Shown: one piece after another, positions 1-8,604 of the stretch
Layout of the letters: each line of letters opens with the position of its first letter
Position numbering within the stretch: position 1 is the first letter of the stretch
From: Lachnospiraceae bacterium GAM79
Lineage (GTDB): Bacteria; Bacillota; Clostridia; Lachnospirales; Lachnospiraceae
Direction: 5' to 3'
DNA length: 64,000 nt
NCBI GenBank assembly: GCA_003584705.1
Contig: AP018536.1
Span: 1,922,001 to 1,986,000, forward strand
Notes under the pieces: model-generated
Seen by the model: only the letters and a program-made list of their open reading frames with translations
Database searches by the model: none
What the model was told of the DNA's origin: nothing
Program-made: the position numbers and the translations under genes

Positions 1-1
1 C

Positions 2-847
2 GTAATGTTCAAGGGAAAAGCCATGGGCAAGAACCGGATCCAGTATTTCGATACGCCGATCCTGAACGATTTCCTGAAAAATGTAGAACTGGACAGCAAA
101 TTAAAAGAGGCTGTTTTTGAGAATAATTTTCTGCTGTATTATCAGCCCCAGTATTATGCGGGCAACCGTAAACTGCGGGGCGTGGAGGCACTGATCCGCT
201 GGAAGGATGGCAACGGCAGAATGATCAGTCCGGCAAAATTCATTCCCATTGCGGAGAAGAACGGAACGATCATTCCTATCGGCAACTGGGTACTGGAACA
301 GAGTATCCGTACTTTTTCCGAATGGAGGAACCGTTACGGAGTTCCTTTTGTGCTGTCAGTGAATATTTCCGCGTTGCAGTACCAGAAGGAAGATTTTGTG
401 GAAACCCTGCTGAATATCATTCATAAATACGATGTGGATCCGGATGAAATCGAACTGGAGATCACAGAAAGCATTTTGATCGACGATTTCAGTGCAGTTA
501 CCGAGAAAATGCAGTTGTTGAAGGAGTACGGGATTCGCATTTCACTGGATGACTTCGGAACAGGATTTTCTTCCCTGTCTTACTTAAAGAAGCTGCCTAT
601 CAATACGCTGAAGATTGATAAATCATTTACCGACACGCTGCTGACGGATTCTGCGACCCGGATTATTACGGAGTCTATTGTAAGTATGGTGAAATCCCTG
701 GGATTTGAGTCCATTGCGGAAGGCGTGGAGGAAGAACAGCAGTATAAATATCTGCGGGCCATCGGGTGTGATATCATTCAGGGATATCTGTTTGGAAAGC
801 CGTTGTCACAGGAAGAGATCGAACAACTGTTGCAGAAGATGTACTGA
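2..847 (+). CDS. GGDEF-EAL protein, C-terminal part (cyclic-di-GMP phosphodiesterase), cut by window start
   Basis: The reading frame is open to the left edge, so the N-terminus lies outside the window. The first residues (VMFKGKAMGKNRIQYF) look like the last helix and strand of a GGDEF domain. A full EAL domain follows: GVEALIRW (EAL motif), the Asn of SVNIS, the Glu of LEITES, DDFGTG, LKIDKSF, AEGVE and QGYLFGKPL. The residues needed for metal binding and catalysis are all present, so the EAL half should hydrolyse cyclic-di-GMP to pGpG; that is inference from the family. Whether the GGDEF half is active cannot be seen. An ATPase gene follows after about 30 bases. Confidence 0.9.
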   Translation, partial: VMFKGKAMGKNRIQYFDTPILNDFLKNVELDSKLKEAVFENNFLLYYQPQYYAGNRKLRGVEALIRWKDGNGRMISPAKFIPIAEKNGTIIPIGNWVLEQSIRTFSEWRNRYGVPFVLSVNISALQYQKEDFVETLLNIIHKYDVDPDEIELEITESILIDDFSAVTEKMQLLKEYGIRISLDDFGTGFSSLSYLKKLPINTLKIDKSFTDTLLTDSATRIITESIVSMVKSLGFESIAEGVEEEQQYKYLRAIGCDIIQGYLFGKPLSQEEIEQLLQKMY

Positions 848-876
848 TCTGCTGGGTCAGAAAGAAAGAGGCTGCC

Positions 877-2178
877 ATGCTGACTGGAAGGGAACAGGAA
901 ACAGCTTTTTTGGAAAATCATTATAAGAGAACAGGGAGTCAGATCCTGGTGGTGTATGGACAGAGAGGCGTTGGCAAGACGGCTCTCTTAACCTCTTTTA
1001 CGGAGAAAAAACAGACGTTGCGTTATAGTGCGGGAAACTGTTCTTCCAGAGAACAACAATATTTGTGGGGACGGGAACTGCGAAGCCGGGGAAAGGAGAT
1101 TGCAGAGTATCCTTCCTGGCGGGAATTGCTGGAATGCATGACAATACAGAAAGGCGAAACGACAGCAGATAAGAAAGTACTTATCATAGAGAATTTTCAG
1201 TATCTTTTAAAAGGGGATACTTTGTTTTTGCAGGAACTGATTCGGTTCCTGAAGGAGAAAAAAGAAGCACTGTTAGTGATCCTGACCACCTATGCCTCCG
1301 GCTGGGTGGAGAACAGCATGATTTCCAAAGTGGGAAATCTGGCATTTTCCGTCAGCGGATTTCTGAAGGTGAAGGAACTGCCTTTTTCCGCCATGCGTAA
1401 GATATTTTCCGACTATACGGTACAGGAAAGTATTTCGCTTTATGCGGCATTGGGAGGGCTGCCGGGACTGTGGCGGCTGCTTTATCCGCAGAATTCGGCA
1501 GAAGAAAATCTGATCCGGCTGCTTTTACAGAGGAACAGCTTTCTGCCGGAGCTTATGATAAAATGGCTGTCGGAGGAATCGCGGGAGACGGCAGTTTATG
1601 ACACCATTCTGGCAACGCTGGCAGACGGAAGACATGGAAAACTGAACGATATGTATGCACATACCGGATTTTCCCGGGCAAAGATCAGTGTATATCTGAA
1701 GAATTTGATGGAACTGGAGCTGGTGGAGAAGGTGCTGCCCGGTACATATGAGATCTGTAATGCGTTTGTCCGGTTTTATTTTTGCTTTCTGTTTCCGCAT
1801 CAGACGTCTGAGCGGACAGAAGGCAGTACATTTTATGAAAAATACATCCGGGAAGAATATAATGATTTTCAACTGTTGACCTATCGCCGGATCTGTCAGG
1901 AAGTGCTGCAGGGACGTTTCCGGACGGTTGAACTCTGGAACAGCAGACAGGGGAAAATCTATTTTCTGTGCAGGGAGGACACCGGCAGAAAGATCGTGGT
2001 GGATTATTCCGGCACGGTATGTTATACTTCGAAAGATTATGATGTGCTGCAGGCATCCATGAAGAGGGAACATGTGACTGCAGACAGCATTCTGATATTT
2101 AGCGAGAATGGATATGAGAAGACATTAACGGAAGGAACGGTACAGATACTGGTGCATTCCGTGGATGAGAACTCGTAA
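877..2178 (+). CDS. AAA-type ATPase with winged-helix and DUF234-like C-terminus
   Basis: The 433-residue protein starts with a P-loop (GQRGVGKTALL, about residues 29-39). A Walker B-like strand follows (KVLIIENFQYL, about residue 102), then a winged-helix-like segment (about 250-300: KLNDMYAHTGFSRAKISVYL) and a C-terminal region (about 340-425) resembling the DUF234 nuclease-like fold of the archaeal-type ATPases (ATPase_2 family). Members of this family are often left as 'ATP-binding protein' with no proven role. No partner gene is evident: upstream is a cyclic-di-GMP phosphodiesterase, downstream topB after 20 bases. Function unknown; the family call is from domain order only. Confidence 0.7.
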   Translation: MLTGREQETAFLENHYKRTGSQILVVYGQRGVGKTALLTSFTEKKQTLRYSAGNCSSREQQYLWGRELRSRGKEIAEYPSWRELLECMTIQKGETTADKKVLIIENFQYLLKGDTLFLQELIRFLKEKKEALLVILTTYASGWVENSMISKVGNLAFSVSGFLKVKELPFSAMRKIFSDYTVQESISLYAALGGLPGLWRLLYPQNSAEENLIRLLLQRNSFLPELMIKWLSEESRETAVYDTILATLADGRHGKLNDMYAHTGFSRAKISVYLKNLMELELVEKVLPGTYEICNAFVRFYFCFLFPHQTSERTEGSTFYEKYIREEYNDFQLLTYRRICQEVLQGRFRTVELWNSRQGKIYFLCREDTGRKIVVDYSGTVCYTSKDYDVLQASMKREHVTADSILIFSENGYEKTLTEGTVQILVHSVDENS

Positions 2179-2198
2179 GACAGGAAAGATGGTATTAC

Positions 2199-4247
2199 GT
2201 GGGTAAAAATTTATTTATTGCAGAGAAACCGAGCGTGGCAAGAGAATTTGCCAATGCTTTAAAATACAATATGCGTTCCAAAGACGGCTATCTGGAATCG
2301 GAAGAGGCTATCGTTACCTGGTGTGTGGGACATCTGGTGACCATGAGTTATCCGGAGGTGTATGATGAAAAGTTCCGGAGATGGAGCTTTGACACCTTGC
2401 CTTTTCTACCGACGGAATTCAAATACGAAGTCATTGAAAGTGCGAAAAAACAGTATACGATCGTAAGTTCCCTGCTGAACCGGCCGGATGTTACGACAAT
2501 TTATGTCTGCACCGACTCCGGAAGAGAGGGAGAATACATCTATCGTCTGGTGGAGCAGATGTCGGGCGTACAGGACAAGGAACGGAAACGTGTATGGATC
2601 GACTCCCAGACGGAGGAAGAAATCTTACGTGGAATCCGGGAGGCAAAAGATCTCTCAGCCTACGACAATCTGGGAAATGCTGCCTATCTGCGGGCCAAGG
2701 AAGATTATCTCATGGGTATCAATTTTTCCAGAGCCCTGACGTTAAAATACGGCAACACGGTAAAAGGGTATCTCAAAAGAGACCGGGCAGTGATTTCTGT
2801 GGGTCGTGTCATGACCTGTGTCCTTGGAATGATCGTGAACAGAGAGCGGGAGATCCGTTCGTTCACCAAGACTCCCTTTTACCGGGTGATCGGTAATTTT
2901 AAATTACAGGAGAAGCCCTTTACCGCAGAGTGGAGAGCAGTGGAAGGCTCGAAATATTATAATTCTCCGGCACTGTATAAAGAGAATGGCTTCAAGAAAA
3001 AAGAGGATGCCGAGCGTCTGATCGCAGAGCTTACCGCAGAACCGGCAGGCCCGGTGACTGTCACCGGCATTGAGAAGAAAAAAGAGAACAAGAATGCACC
3101 GCTTCTGTACAATCTGGCGGAGTTACAGAATGACTGTTCCAAATACTTTAAGATCAGCCCGGATGAGACTTTGCGGATCGTACAGGAACTGTATGAGAAA
3201 AAGATGACCACTTATCCCCGAACGGATGCCAGAGTCCTGTCTACGGCGGTGACAAAGGAAATCCACAAGAATATCGGTGGCTTACGCAGCTATGCTCTGG
3301 CCACTCCTTTTGCCAAAGAAGTGTTAGAGCAGGGGACCTATAAGAATATTGCGAAGACACGTTACGTGAATGATAAGCAGATCACGGATCATTATGCCAT
3401 CATTCCAACGGGACAGGGACTGAACAATCTGGCAGGTCTGGCCCCTACGGCGGCAAAAGTGTACGAGGTCATTGTACGCCGGTTCCTGAGTATTTTCTAT
3501 CCTCCGGCAGTCTATCAGAAGTTCTCTCTGACAGTGAAGGTAAAGGAAGAAAACTTTTTTGCCAGCTTTAAGGTACTGGTACAGGAAGGGTATCTGAAGG
3601 TGGCGAACTTCTCTTTTAAGAAGGAGAATACGGCACCGAAGGAAGATAAAGAGAATGAGAATGAAAGCGCTGATGAAAAATGTGATGCAGAGCTTACCAA
3701 TCTGCTGATGCATCTGAAAAAAGGAGATTCTCTGACTGCGGATACCTATGAGATCAAGGAGGGCGAGACTTCGCCGCCCAAGCGTTACACTTCGGGAAGC
3801 ATTATCCTGACCATGGAAAATGCGGGCCAGTTTATCGAGGACGAAGAACTGCGGGCCCAGATCAAGGGAAGCGGCATCGGCACCAGCGCCACGAGAGCGG
3901 AGATCCTGAAGAAACTGGTGAATATCGAATATCTGGCACTGAACAAGAAGACCCAGGTGCTGACTCCCACCCAGATGGGAGAGATGATCTATGACGTGGT
4001 ATCGGATTCCATAAGACCACTTTTAAATCCGGCACTGACGGCCAGTTGGGAAAAGGGGCTTACCATGGTGGCGGATGGTGTGATCACACCGGAAGAGTAC
4101 ATGGGAAAGCTGACGGATTTTGTGGGAAGGCGAACTACCGCTGTACGCAGCCTGAACAATCAGGGAGTGCTATGGAGACAGTTCCAGGCTACAGAAGAAT
4201 TTTATCAGAAGAAGACAAAGCAATCCAATGCCAAAAATAAGGAATAA
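2199..4247 (+). CDS. topB: DNA topoisomerase III (type IA)
   Basis: The start is GTG with AGGAAAG about 10 bases upstream. The N-terminal TOPRIM domain shows FIAEKPSVA and the acidic cluster TDSGREGEYIYR. The catalytic tyrosine is Tyr339 in TTYPRTDARVLS. The segment GTSATRAEILKKL (about 565) is typical of the family. At 682 residues it is near the usual length for bacterial TopB, and no C-terminal zinc fingers are visible, unlike TopA. It relaxes negative supercoils and decatenates DNA by transient single-strand cleavage. It may be co-transcribed with the ATPase gene upstream and the beta-helix protein downstream (18-base gap), with no obvious functional link. Confidence 0.95.
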   Translation: MGKNLFIAEKPSVAREFANALKYNMRSKDGYLESEEAIVTWCVGHLVTMSYPEVYDEKFRRWSFDTLPFLPTEFKYEVIESAKKQYTIVSSLLNRPDVTTIYVCTDSGREGEYIYRLVEQMSGVQDKERKRVWIDSQTEEEILRGIREAKDLSAYDNLGNAAYLRAKEDYLMGINFSRALTLKYGNTVKGYLKRDRAVISVGRVMTCVLGMIVNREREIRSFTKTPFYRVIGNFKLQEKPFTAEWRAVEGSKYYNSPALYKENGFKKKEDAERLIAELTAEPAGPVTVTGIEKKKENKNAPLLYNLAELQNDCSKYFKISPDETLRIVQELYEKKMTTYPRTDARVLSTAVTKEIHKNIGGLRSYALATPFAKEVLEQGTYKNIAKTRYVNDKQITDHYAIIPTGQGLNNLAGLAPTAAKVYEVIVRRFLSIFYPPAVYQKFSLTVKVKEENFFASFKVLVQEGYLKVANFSFKKENTAPKEDKENENESADEKCDAELTNLLMHLKKGDSLTADTYEIKEGETSPPKRYTSGSIILTMENAGQFIEDEELRAQIKGSGIGTSATRAEILKKLVNIEYLALNKKTQVLTPTQMGEMIYDVVSDSIRPLLNPALTASWEKGLTMVADGVITPEEYMGKLTDFVGRRTTAVRSLNNQGVLWRQFQATEEFYQKKTKQSNAKNKE

Positions 4248-4265
4248 AGATGAGGAGAAATTATC

Positions 4266-4937
4266 ATGGAAAATATTACGATTGAGAATCTGTATGATCT
4301 GAAGGAGACCATTGCGGCAGATCTGTTCACCGAGGCAGAATATCCCTGGGAGGTGCTTCCCAGAATCCACGATTTCATTCTGGAACTGGGTAAGAGACTG
4401 CCGGAAGAAATTTATGAAAAAAGAGGCGAGGATATCTGGGTGGCAAAGAACGCAAAGGTAGCTCCTACCGCCTGCCTGAACGGTCCGCTGATCATTGATG
4501 AAGAAGCGGAGGTCCGTCACTGTGCCTTTGTCCGTGGCAATGCCATTGTGGGTAAAGGCGCGGTAGTTGGCAATTCCACGGAACTTAAGAACGTGGTTCT
4601 GTTCAATAAAGTACAGGTGCCTCATTATAATTACGTGGGAGACAGTGTGTTGGGCTTCAAGTCCCATATGGGAGCCGGTTCCATTACTTCCAACGTGAAG
4701 AGCGACAAGACGCTGGTGGTTGTAAAGAACGGAGAAGAGAAGATTGAAACCGGGCTGAAGAAGATGGGGGCCATGTTGGGAGACCATGTAGAAGTGGGTT
4801 GCAACAGCGTACTGAATCCCGGAACAGTCATCGGACGCAATTCCAACGTGTATCCTACTTCCTGTGTCAGAGGGGTGATCCCTGCCGGACATATCTTCAA
4901 AAGACCCGGAGATGTGGTGAAAAAAGATAATATCTAA
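4266..4937 (+). CDS. Left-handed beta-helix acyltransferase-like protein (GlmU C-terminal type)
   Basis: The 223-residue protein has a short helical start and then hexapeptide-type repeats from about residue 55 (for example VAPTACLNGPLIIDEEAEV, AIVGKGAVVGNSTEL), which form a left-handed parallel beta-helix. The segment from FNKVQVPHYNYVGDS onwards resembles the acetyltransferase half of GlmU and related sugar-nucleotide transferases, but the nucleotidyltransferase half is missing. It may acylate a sugar or bind a nucleotide sugar; the substrate cannot be told from sequence. GAGGAG lies 9 bases before the ATG. It ends the upstream group, since a strong promoter follows. Confidence 0.75.
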   Translation: MENITIENLYDLKETIAADLFTEAEYPWEVLPRIHDFILELGKRLPEEIYEKRGEDIWVAKNAKVAPTACLNGPLIIDEEAEVRHCAFVRGNAIVGKGAVVGNSTELKNVVLFNKVQVPHYNYVGDSVLGFKSHMGAGSITSNVKSDKTLVVVKNGEEKIETGLKKMGAMLGDHVEVGCNSVLNPGTVIGRNSNVYPTSCVRGVIPAGHIFKRPGDVVKKDNI

Positions 4938-4977
4938 AAATTAGATCATTATTATTCAAAGCATCGATGAATTTTGA

Positions 4978-5006
4978 TTGACGAATGTCCTTTTATGGGT
5001 TATGAT
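4978..5006 (+). promoter_or_regulatory. Sigma-A promoter of the ABC importer operon
   Basis: TTGACG (4978-4983) and TATGAT (5001-5006) are separated by 17 bases. The predicted transcript start near 5013 gives an 80-base leader before the lipoprotein gene. Confidence 0.75.
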
Positions 5007-5019
5007 ATTTATCAGTGCA

Positions 5020-5078
5020 ACGCTTTGACGGGGTAAAGCGTCTGCGCATTACAGTAAGCAGATCGTAAGATCCGCAGA
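5020..5078 (+). promoter_or_regulatory. Structured 5' leader of the ABC importer
   Basis: A hairpin ACGCTTT / AAAGCGT (5020-5026 with 5035-5041, 8-base loop) lies a few bases after the predicted transcript start. It is followed by a long-range pair TCTGCG / CGCAGA (5041-5046 with 5073-5078) that encloses GATC-gtaa-GATC. There is no U-tract, so it is not a terminator. It could stabilise the mRNA or act in control; no known riboswitch core was recognised. Confidence 0.4.
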
Positions 5079-5094
5079 AAAGAGGACATTTATT

Positions 5095-6129
5095 ATGAAA
5101 AAGAAATTATTATCTGTAGTACTTACCGCAGTAATGGCAGCATCTGTCCTGACAGGTTGTGGCAGTACCGATAACGGAACTGCTTCCACCGCAGCAGCTA
5201 CCGGCACAGCTCAGAGTGAAGCAGCAGCTACTAGTGCCGCTTCCACAGATGGTAAGGTATATAACATCGGTATCTGCCAGCTGGTTGAGCATGAAGCTCT
5301 GGATGCAGCAACCCAGGGATTCCAGGATGCTTTAAAAGAAAAGCTTGGTGATAATGTAAAATTTGATCTGCAGAATGCACAGGGTGAGCAGACCACCGCA
5401 GCTACCATCTGTAATGGGTTCGTATCTGATGGTGTGGATCTGATCCTTGCCAATGCAACCTCTCCTTTACAGAGTGCAGCAGCAGCTACCACCACGATCC
5501 CCATCTTAGGTACTTCCGTAACGGATTATGCTACCGCACTGGAGATCTCCGACTGGTTCGGTGCTACCGGCAGAAATATTTCCGGTACTTCTGATCTGGC
5601 TCCTATTGAAGAGCAGGAAGCTATGTTAAAGGAACTGTTCCCGGATGTAAAGCAGGTTGGTCTGTTATATTGCTCCGCAGAAGCTAACTCTCTGTATCAG
5701 ATCCAGCTTTTTGAGGCTGCTCTGGACAAAGATGGTATTGCATATAAAGAGTATGCTATCGCCGATACCAACGAAGTACAGTCCGTTACCACGGCTGCCG
5801 CAGGCGAGTGCGATGTTCTGTACATCCCTACCGACAACACACTGGCATCCGTAACCGAGACTGTATATAATGTCGTAGCTCCCGCTAAGATCCCTGTTAT
5901 TGCAGGTGAAGAGGGTATCTGCAACGGCTGTGGCGTAGCAACCTTATCCATCAGCTATTACGATCTGGGATATGCTACCGGTGAGATGGCTTACGAGATC
6001 CTGGCTGAGGGCGCAGACATCACTACTATGGATGTACGTTATGCTCCCAATGTTACCAAGAAGTACAATGCCAAGATCTGTGAGGAGCTGGGTATCACCG
6101 TTCCCGATGATTACGTAGCAATTCAGTAA
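5095..6129 (+). CDS. ABC transporter substrate-binding lipoprotein (ABC_sub_bind / TrpX-like family)
   Basis: The 344-residue protein has a lipoprotein signal peptide with lipobox LTGC (Cys22), then a low-complexity Ala/Ser/Thr linker to about residue 50, then a two-lobed periplasmic-binding fold beginning YNIGICQLVEHEALD. The fold matches PF04392 proteins, whose genes sit next to this permease and ATPase type, as here. Some relatives import aromatic amino acids (TrpXYZ), but the ligand cannot be fixed from sequence. It should be anchored on the outer face of the membrane and deliver ligand to the permease at 6231. A hairpin separates it from the permease gene, which may favour higher expression of the binding protein. 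Confidence 0.9.
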   Translation: MKKKLLSVVLTAVMAASVLTGCGSTDNGTASTAAATGTAQSEAAATSAASTDGKVYNIGICQLVEHEALDAATQGFQDALKEKLGDNVKFDLQNAQGEQTTAATICNGFVSDGVDLILANATSPLQSAAAATTTIPILGTSVTDYATALEISDWFGATGRNISGTSDLAPIEEQEAMLKELFPDVKQVGLLYCSAEANSLYQIQLFEAALDKDGIAYKEYAIADTNEVQSVTTAAAGECDVLYIPTDNTLASVTETVYNVVAPAKIPVIAGEEGICNGCGVATLSISYYDLGYATGEMAYEILAEGADITTMDVRYAPNVTKKYNAKICEELGITVPDDYVAIQ

Positions 6130-6173
6130 GAGTTATACAGGTATTTAAGTACGGTTCTAACAAAATATACTTC

Positions 6174-6207
6174 GATAGGGATAGCGCGTAACAGCGATAT
6201 CCCTATC
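6174..6207 (+). promoter_or_regulatory. Intercistronic stem-loop between binding-protein and permease genes
   Basis: A perfect 10-bp stem GATAGGGATA / TATCCCTATC is extended inside by CGC / GCG. It has no proper U-tract (TGGAGTTTT follows), so it is more likely an mRNA-stabilising or partial attenuation element than a full terminator. Confidence 0.6.
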
Positions 6208-6230
6208 TGGAGTTTTAGGAGGAAAAAGAA

Positions 6231-7175
6231 ATGTCTTACTTTATGTCACTGAATCCCCTTTCCCTGTTCAGGGCAATGCCGGGATCGATAGCACAGGGAA
6301 TGATCTGGGGAGTCATGGCACTGGGAGTGTATATTACCTTCCGCCTGCTGGATTTCGCTGATCTGACCGTGGATGGTTCCATTGCAACCGGTGCTGCGGT
6401 ATCCGTTATGCTGATTCGTGCGGGAGTTTCTCCTATAGCTACGCTGCCCATTGCTTTCCTGGCCGGAGCATTGGCAGGCATGGTAACGGGACTGTTGAAC
6501 ACCGCACTGGGAATCCCCGGAATTCTGGCAAGTATTCTGACGCAGATATCCCTGTATTCCATTAATTTGAATATCATGGGCAAGGCAAACCAGCCGGTCA
6601 GCGTAGATAATTATCCGCTGGTGGTATCTCTGCGTTATGTGACGGACGGTTCGGTGAGCAGACTTCTGTTTTTCCTGGGAATGATCGTATTTTTACTGGC
6701 ACTGATCGCTGTGATGTACTGGTATTTTGGAACAGAACAGGGTCATGCTATCCGTGCTACGGGCTGTAACGGTAATATGGCAAGAGCACAGGGCATCAAT
6801 ACCAACTTCATCAAAGTGCTGGCACTGATGATCTCCAACGGTCTGGTAGGACTGTGTGGTGCACTGTACGGCCAGTTTCAAGGTGCAGCGGATGTCAATA
6901 TGGGACGCGGTGCTATCGTTATCGGTCTGGCAGCTGTTATCATCGGTGAGGTTCTCTTCGGTAAGTTTGCCAGCAAGAGAAAGCTTGCGTTCGCATTTAC
7001 CCTGGCATCGGTTATTCTGGGCGCTGTGATCTACTATATGGTATATCAGTTCGTACTGTGGCTGAAGATGCCTTCAGAGGATATGAAATTGTTCTCCGCT
7101 ATCGTAGTTGCCATTTTCCTGGCAATTCCTTACTTGAAGGAGAAGAGAACACTTCGGAAAGGAGCGTCAAAGTAA
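6231..7175 (+). CDS. ABC transporter permease (TrpY/branched-chain-like)
   Basis: The 314-residue protein is mostly hydrophobic, with about eight to nine membrane spans. It resembles the BPD_transp_2 permease family: GVYITFRLLDFADLTVDGSI near the N-terminus and ATGCNGNMARAQGINT in the cytoplasmic loop that contacts the ATPase. GGAGG lies about 10 bases before the ATG. It should form the membrane channel of the importer with the lipoprotein upstream and the ATPase downstream; its stop codon overlaps the ATPase start by one base (TAATG), so translation is probably coupled. Confidence 0.9.
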   Translation: MSYFMSLNPLSLFRAMPGSIAQGMIWGVMALGVYITFRLLDFADLTVDGSIATGAAVSVMLIRAGVSPIATLPIAFLAGALAGMVTGLLNTALGIPGILASILTQISLYSINLNIMGKANQPVSVDNYPLVVSLRYVTDGSVSRLLFFLGMIVFLLALIAVMYWYFGTEQGHAIRATGCNGNMARAQGINTNFIKVLALMISNGLVGLCGALYGQFQGAADVNMGRGAIVIGLAAVIIGEVLFGKFASKRKLAFAFTLASVILGAVIYYMVYQFVLWLKMPSEDMKLFSAIVVAIFLAIPYLKEKRTLRKGASK

Positions 7176-7978
7176 TGGCTTACGCATTGGAGATACAGGA
7201 CGTACATAAAGTATTTAACAGAGGCACCATCAACGAGAAGGTGGCCTTGAATGGAGTAAACTTAAATCTGAATCCCGGGGATTTCGTGACGATCATTGGT
7301 GGTAACGGCGCGGGTAAGTCCACCACGCTGAATGCTATCGCCGGCGTATGGCCCATCGATTCCGGCAAGATCATCATTGATGGTACGGATATTACGAACC
7401 TGCCAGAACACAAGAGAGCAAAATATCTGGGAAGAGTATTCCAGGATCCCATGACAGGAACCGCAGCTACCATGGATATCGAAGAGAACATGGCGATTGC
7501 GTTACGTCGCGGTGAGAAGAGAACCCTTCGATGGGGTGTTTCCAGAGAGGACAGAGAGTTATTCCGCGAGAAGCTGCAGACTCTTGGATTGGGACTGGAA
7601 GACCGTATGACCAGCAAGGTGGGGCTGTTATCCGGTGGTCAGCGTCAGGCCATCACACTGCTTATGGCAGCATTGAAGCAGCCCAAGCTCCTTCTGCTGG
7701 ATGAACATACCGCAGCACTGGATCCCAAGACCGCAGCCAAGGTACTGGAGATCAGCGACAAGATCATCGCAGAGAATCAGCTGACCGCCATGATGGTAAC
7801 TCACAACATGAAGGATGCCATCGTTCACGGCAATCGCCTGATCATGATGCACGAAGGCAAAGTGATTTACGATGTGGCTGGGGAAGAGAAGAAGAATCTT
7901 CAGGTGAAGGATCTGCTGGCAAAGTTCGAGGAAGTCAGCGGCGGAGAATTCGCCAATGACCGCATGATGCTGGCGTAA
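7175..7978 (+). CDS. ABC transporter ATP-binding protein
   Basis: The chosen start (MAYALEIQDV) has GGAAAGGAG 10 bases upstream and overlaps the permease stop; an in-frame ATG at 7058 lies inside the permease gene and has no such support. The 267-residue protein carries Walker A (GGNGAGKST), signature LSGGQRQA, Walker B/D-loop (LLLLDEHTAALDP) and the switch His in VTHNMKDA. It powers uptake by the permease at 6231. A strong terminator follows the stop codon, so the three genes form one transcription unit. Confidence 0.95.
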   Translation: MAYALEIQDVHKVFNRGTINEKVALNGVNLNLNPGDFVTIIGGNGAGKSTTLNAIAGVWPIDSGKIIIDGTDITNLPEHKRAKYLGRVFQDPMTGTAATMDIEENMAIALRRGEKRTLRWGVSREDRELFREKLQTLGLGLEDRMTSKVGLLSGGQRQAITLLMAALKQPKLLLLDEHTAALDPKTAAKVLEISDKIIAENQLTAMMVTHNMKDAIVHGNRLIMMHEGKVIYDVAGEEKKNLQVKDLLAKFEEVSGGEFANDRMMLA

Positions 7979-7991
7979 AAATAAGAACGGG

Positions 7992-8021
7992 ACACGCTGC
8001 CGATTTAGGCAGCGTGTTTTT
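7992..8021 (+). terminator. Rho-independent terminator of the ABC importer operon
   Basis: A perfect 10-bp stem ACACGCTGCC / GGCAGCGTGT (7992-8001 with 8008-8017) with a 6-base loop runs straight into a T-run. Confidence 0.9.
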
Positions 8022-8029
8022 GCGTTAAA

Positions 8030-8542
8030 TGGAAAGTTAGTTAAATACATTGGCAAAATCCACGAACTCCCGGAGCATGCGATACACATGTCTCGATGTA
8101 AGGTCTCCGGATGTGAATTTTCTACGAAAAGTGATGAGTAGTTCTCGTCATGACGGGGCCGCCTACAGTCGACATCCATGTCGACAATCGGCTGACGCGG
8201 ACATCGTGTCCGCTTTCCCCCTGCCTTTCAGCACTTTTCTAGAAAATATCAACATCCTCCGACAAACATCTTCGACATGGCACCGCATACGCCGGGAGTT
8301 CTGCGTTTTGGAAAGCTTTCAAAAAAACCAGTAGCCCCGGCTGGGTATAAGAATAAGCAGTGCCGTAAGCAGACGTCGGTACCATAGCGTCCCAAGGGAC
8401 GCATTGCGGTCGTATTGTGACCGCTTATGTACCGCTACGCTCTGCGACAGGAGCGCATCGTACTAAAGTACGAGCGTGCCGCGTTTCTTATACCTTGCCA
8501 AGGGCTACGGGGATTTGATAGCATTTCTTTACTAACTTTCCA
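8030..8542. mobile_element. MITE-like element with terminal inverted repeats and nested hairpins; no gene
   Basis: Terminal inverted repeats TGGAAAGTTAGT-t-AAA (8030-8045) and TTTACTAACTTTCCA (8528-8542) are followed inward by further pairing to about 8065/8507. TTAA flanks both sides (8025-8028, 8544-8547). Inside are two large arms. Arm A pairs 8054-8133 with 8232-8310 (with perfect 10-mer GAACTCCCGG / CCGGGAGTTC) and contains the palindromes 8168-8185 and 8197-8213. Arm B pairs 8331-8353 with 8485-8508 and contains hairpins at 8387-8402, 8406-8424, 8438-8455 and 8459-8472. No transposase or convincing coding frame is present. A non-autonomous mobile element is the best reading; a large structured RNA is the alternative. 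Confidence 0.65.
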
Positions 8543-8548
8543 GTTAAT

Positions 8549-8576
8549 TCATAATTGCTTGCATCCTGCATATACA
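8549..8576 (+). promoter_or_regulatory. Sigma-E-like promoter of spoIVA
   Basis: TCATAAT (8549-8555) and CATATACA (8569-8576) with a 13-base spacer resemble the mother-cell sigma-E consensus. spoIVA belongs to the sigma-E regulon in Bacillus. It begins 7 bases after the end of the inverted-repeat element. Confidence 0.45.
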
Positions 8577-8604
8577 TATAACACCAATGGCAGGAGGTAT
8601 TTTT

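Noticed and set aside
4170..4892. 240-codon open frame on the - strand
   Set aside because: Antisense of the beta-helix protein and topB end; composition is His/Cys-rich as expected of an antisense frame.
8050..8334. 94-codon open frame inside the hairpin-rich element
   Set aside because: It crosses both arms of the long inverted repeat, lacks a ribosome binding site and shows no protein-like pattern; a by-product of repeat structure.
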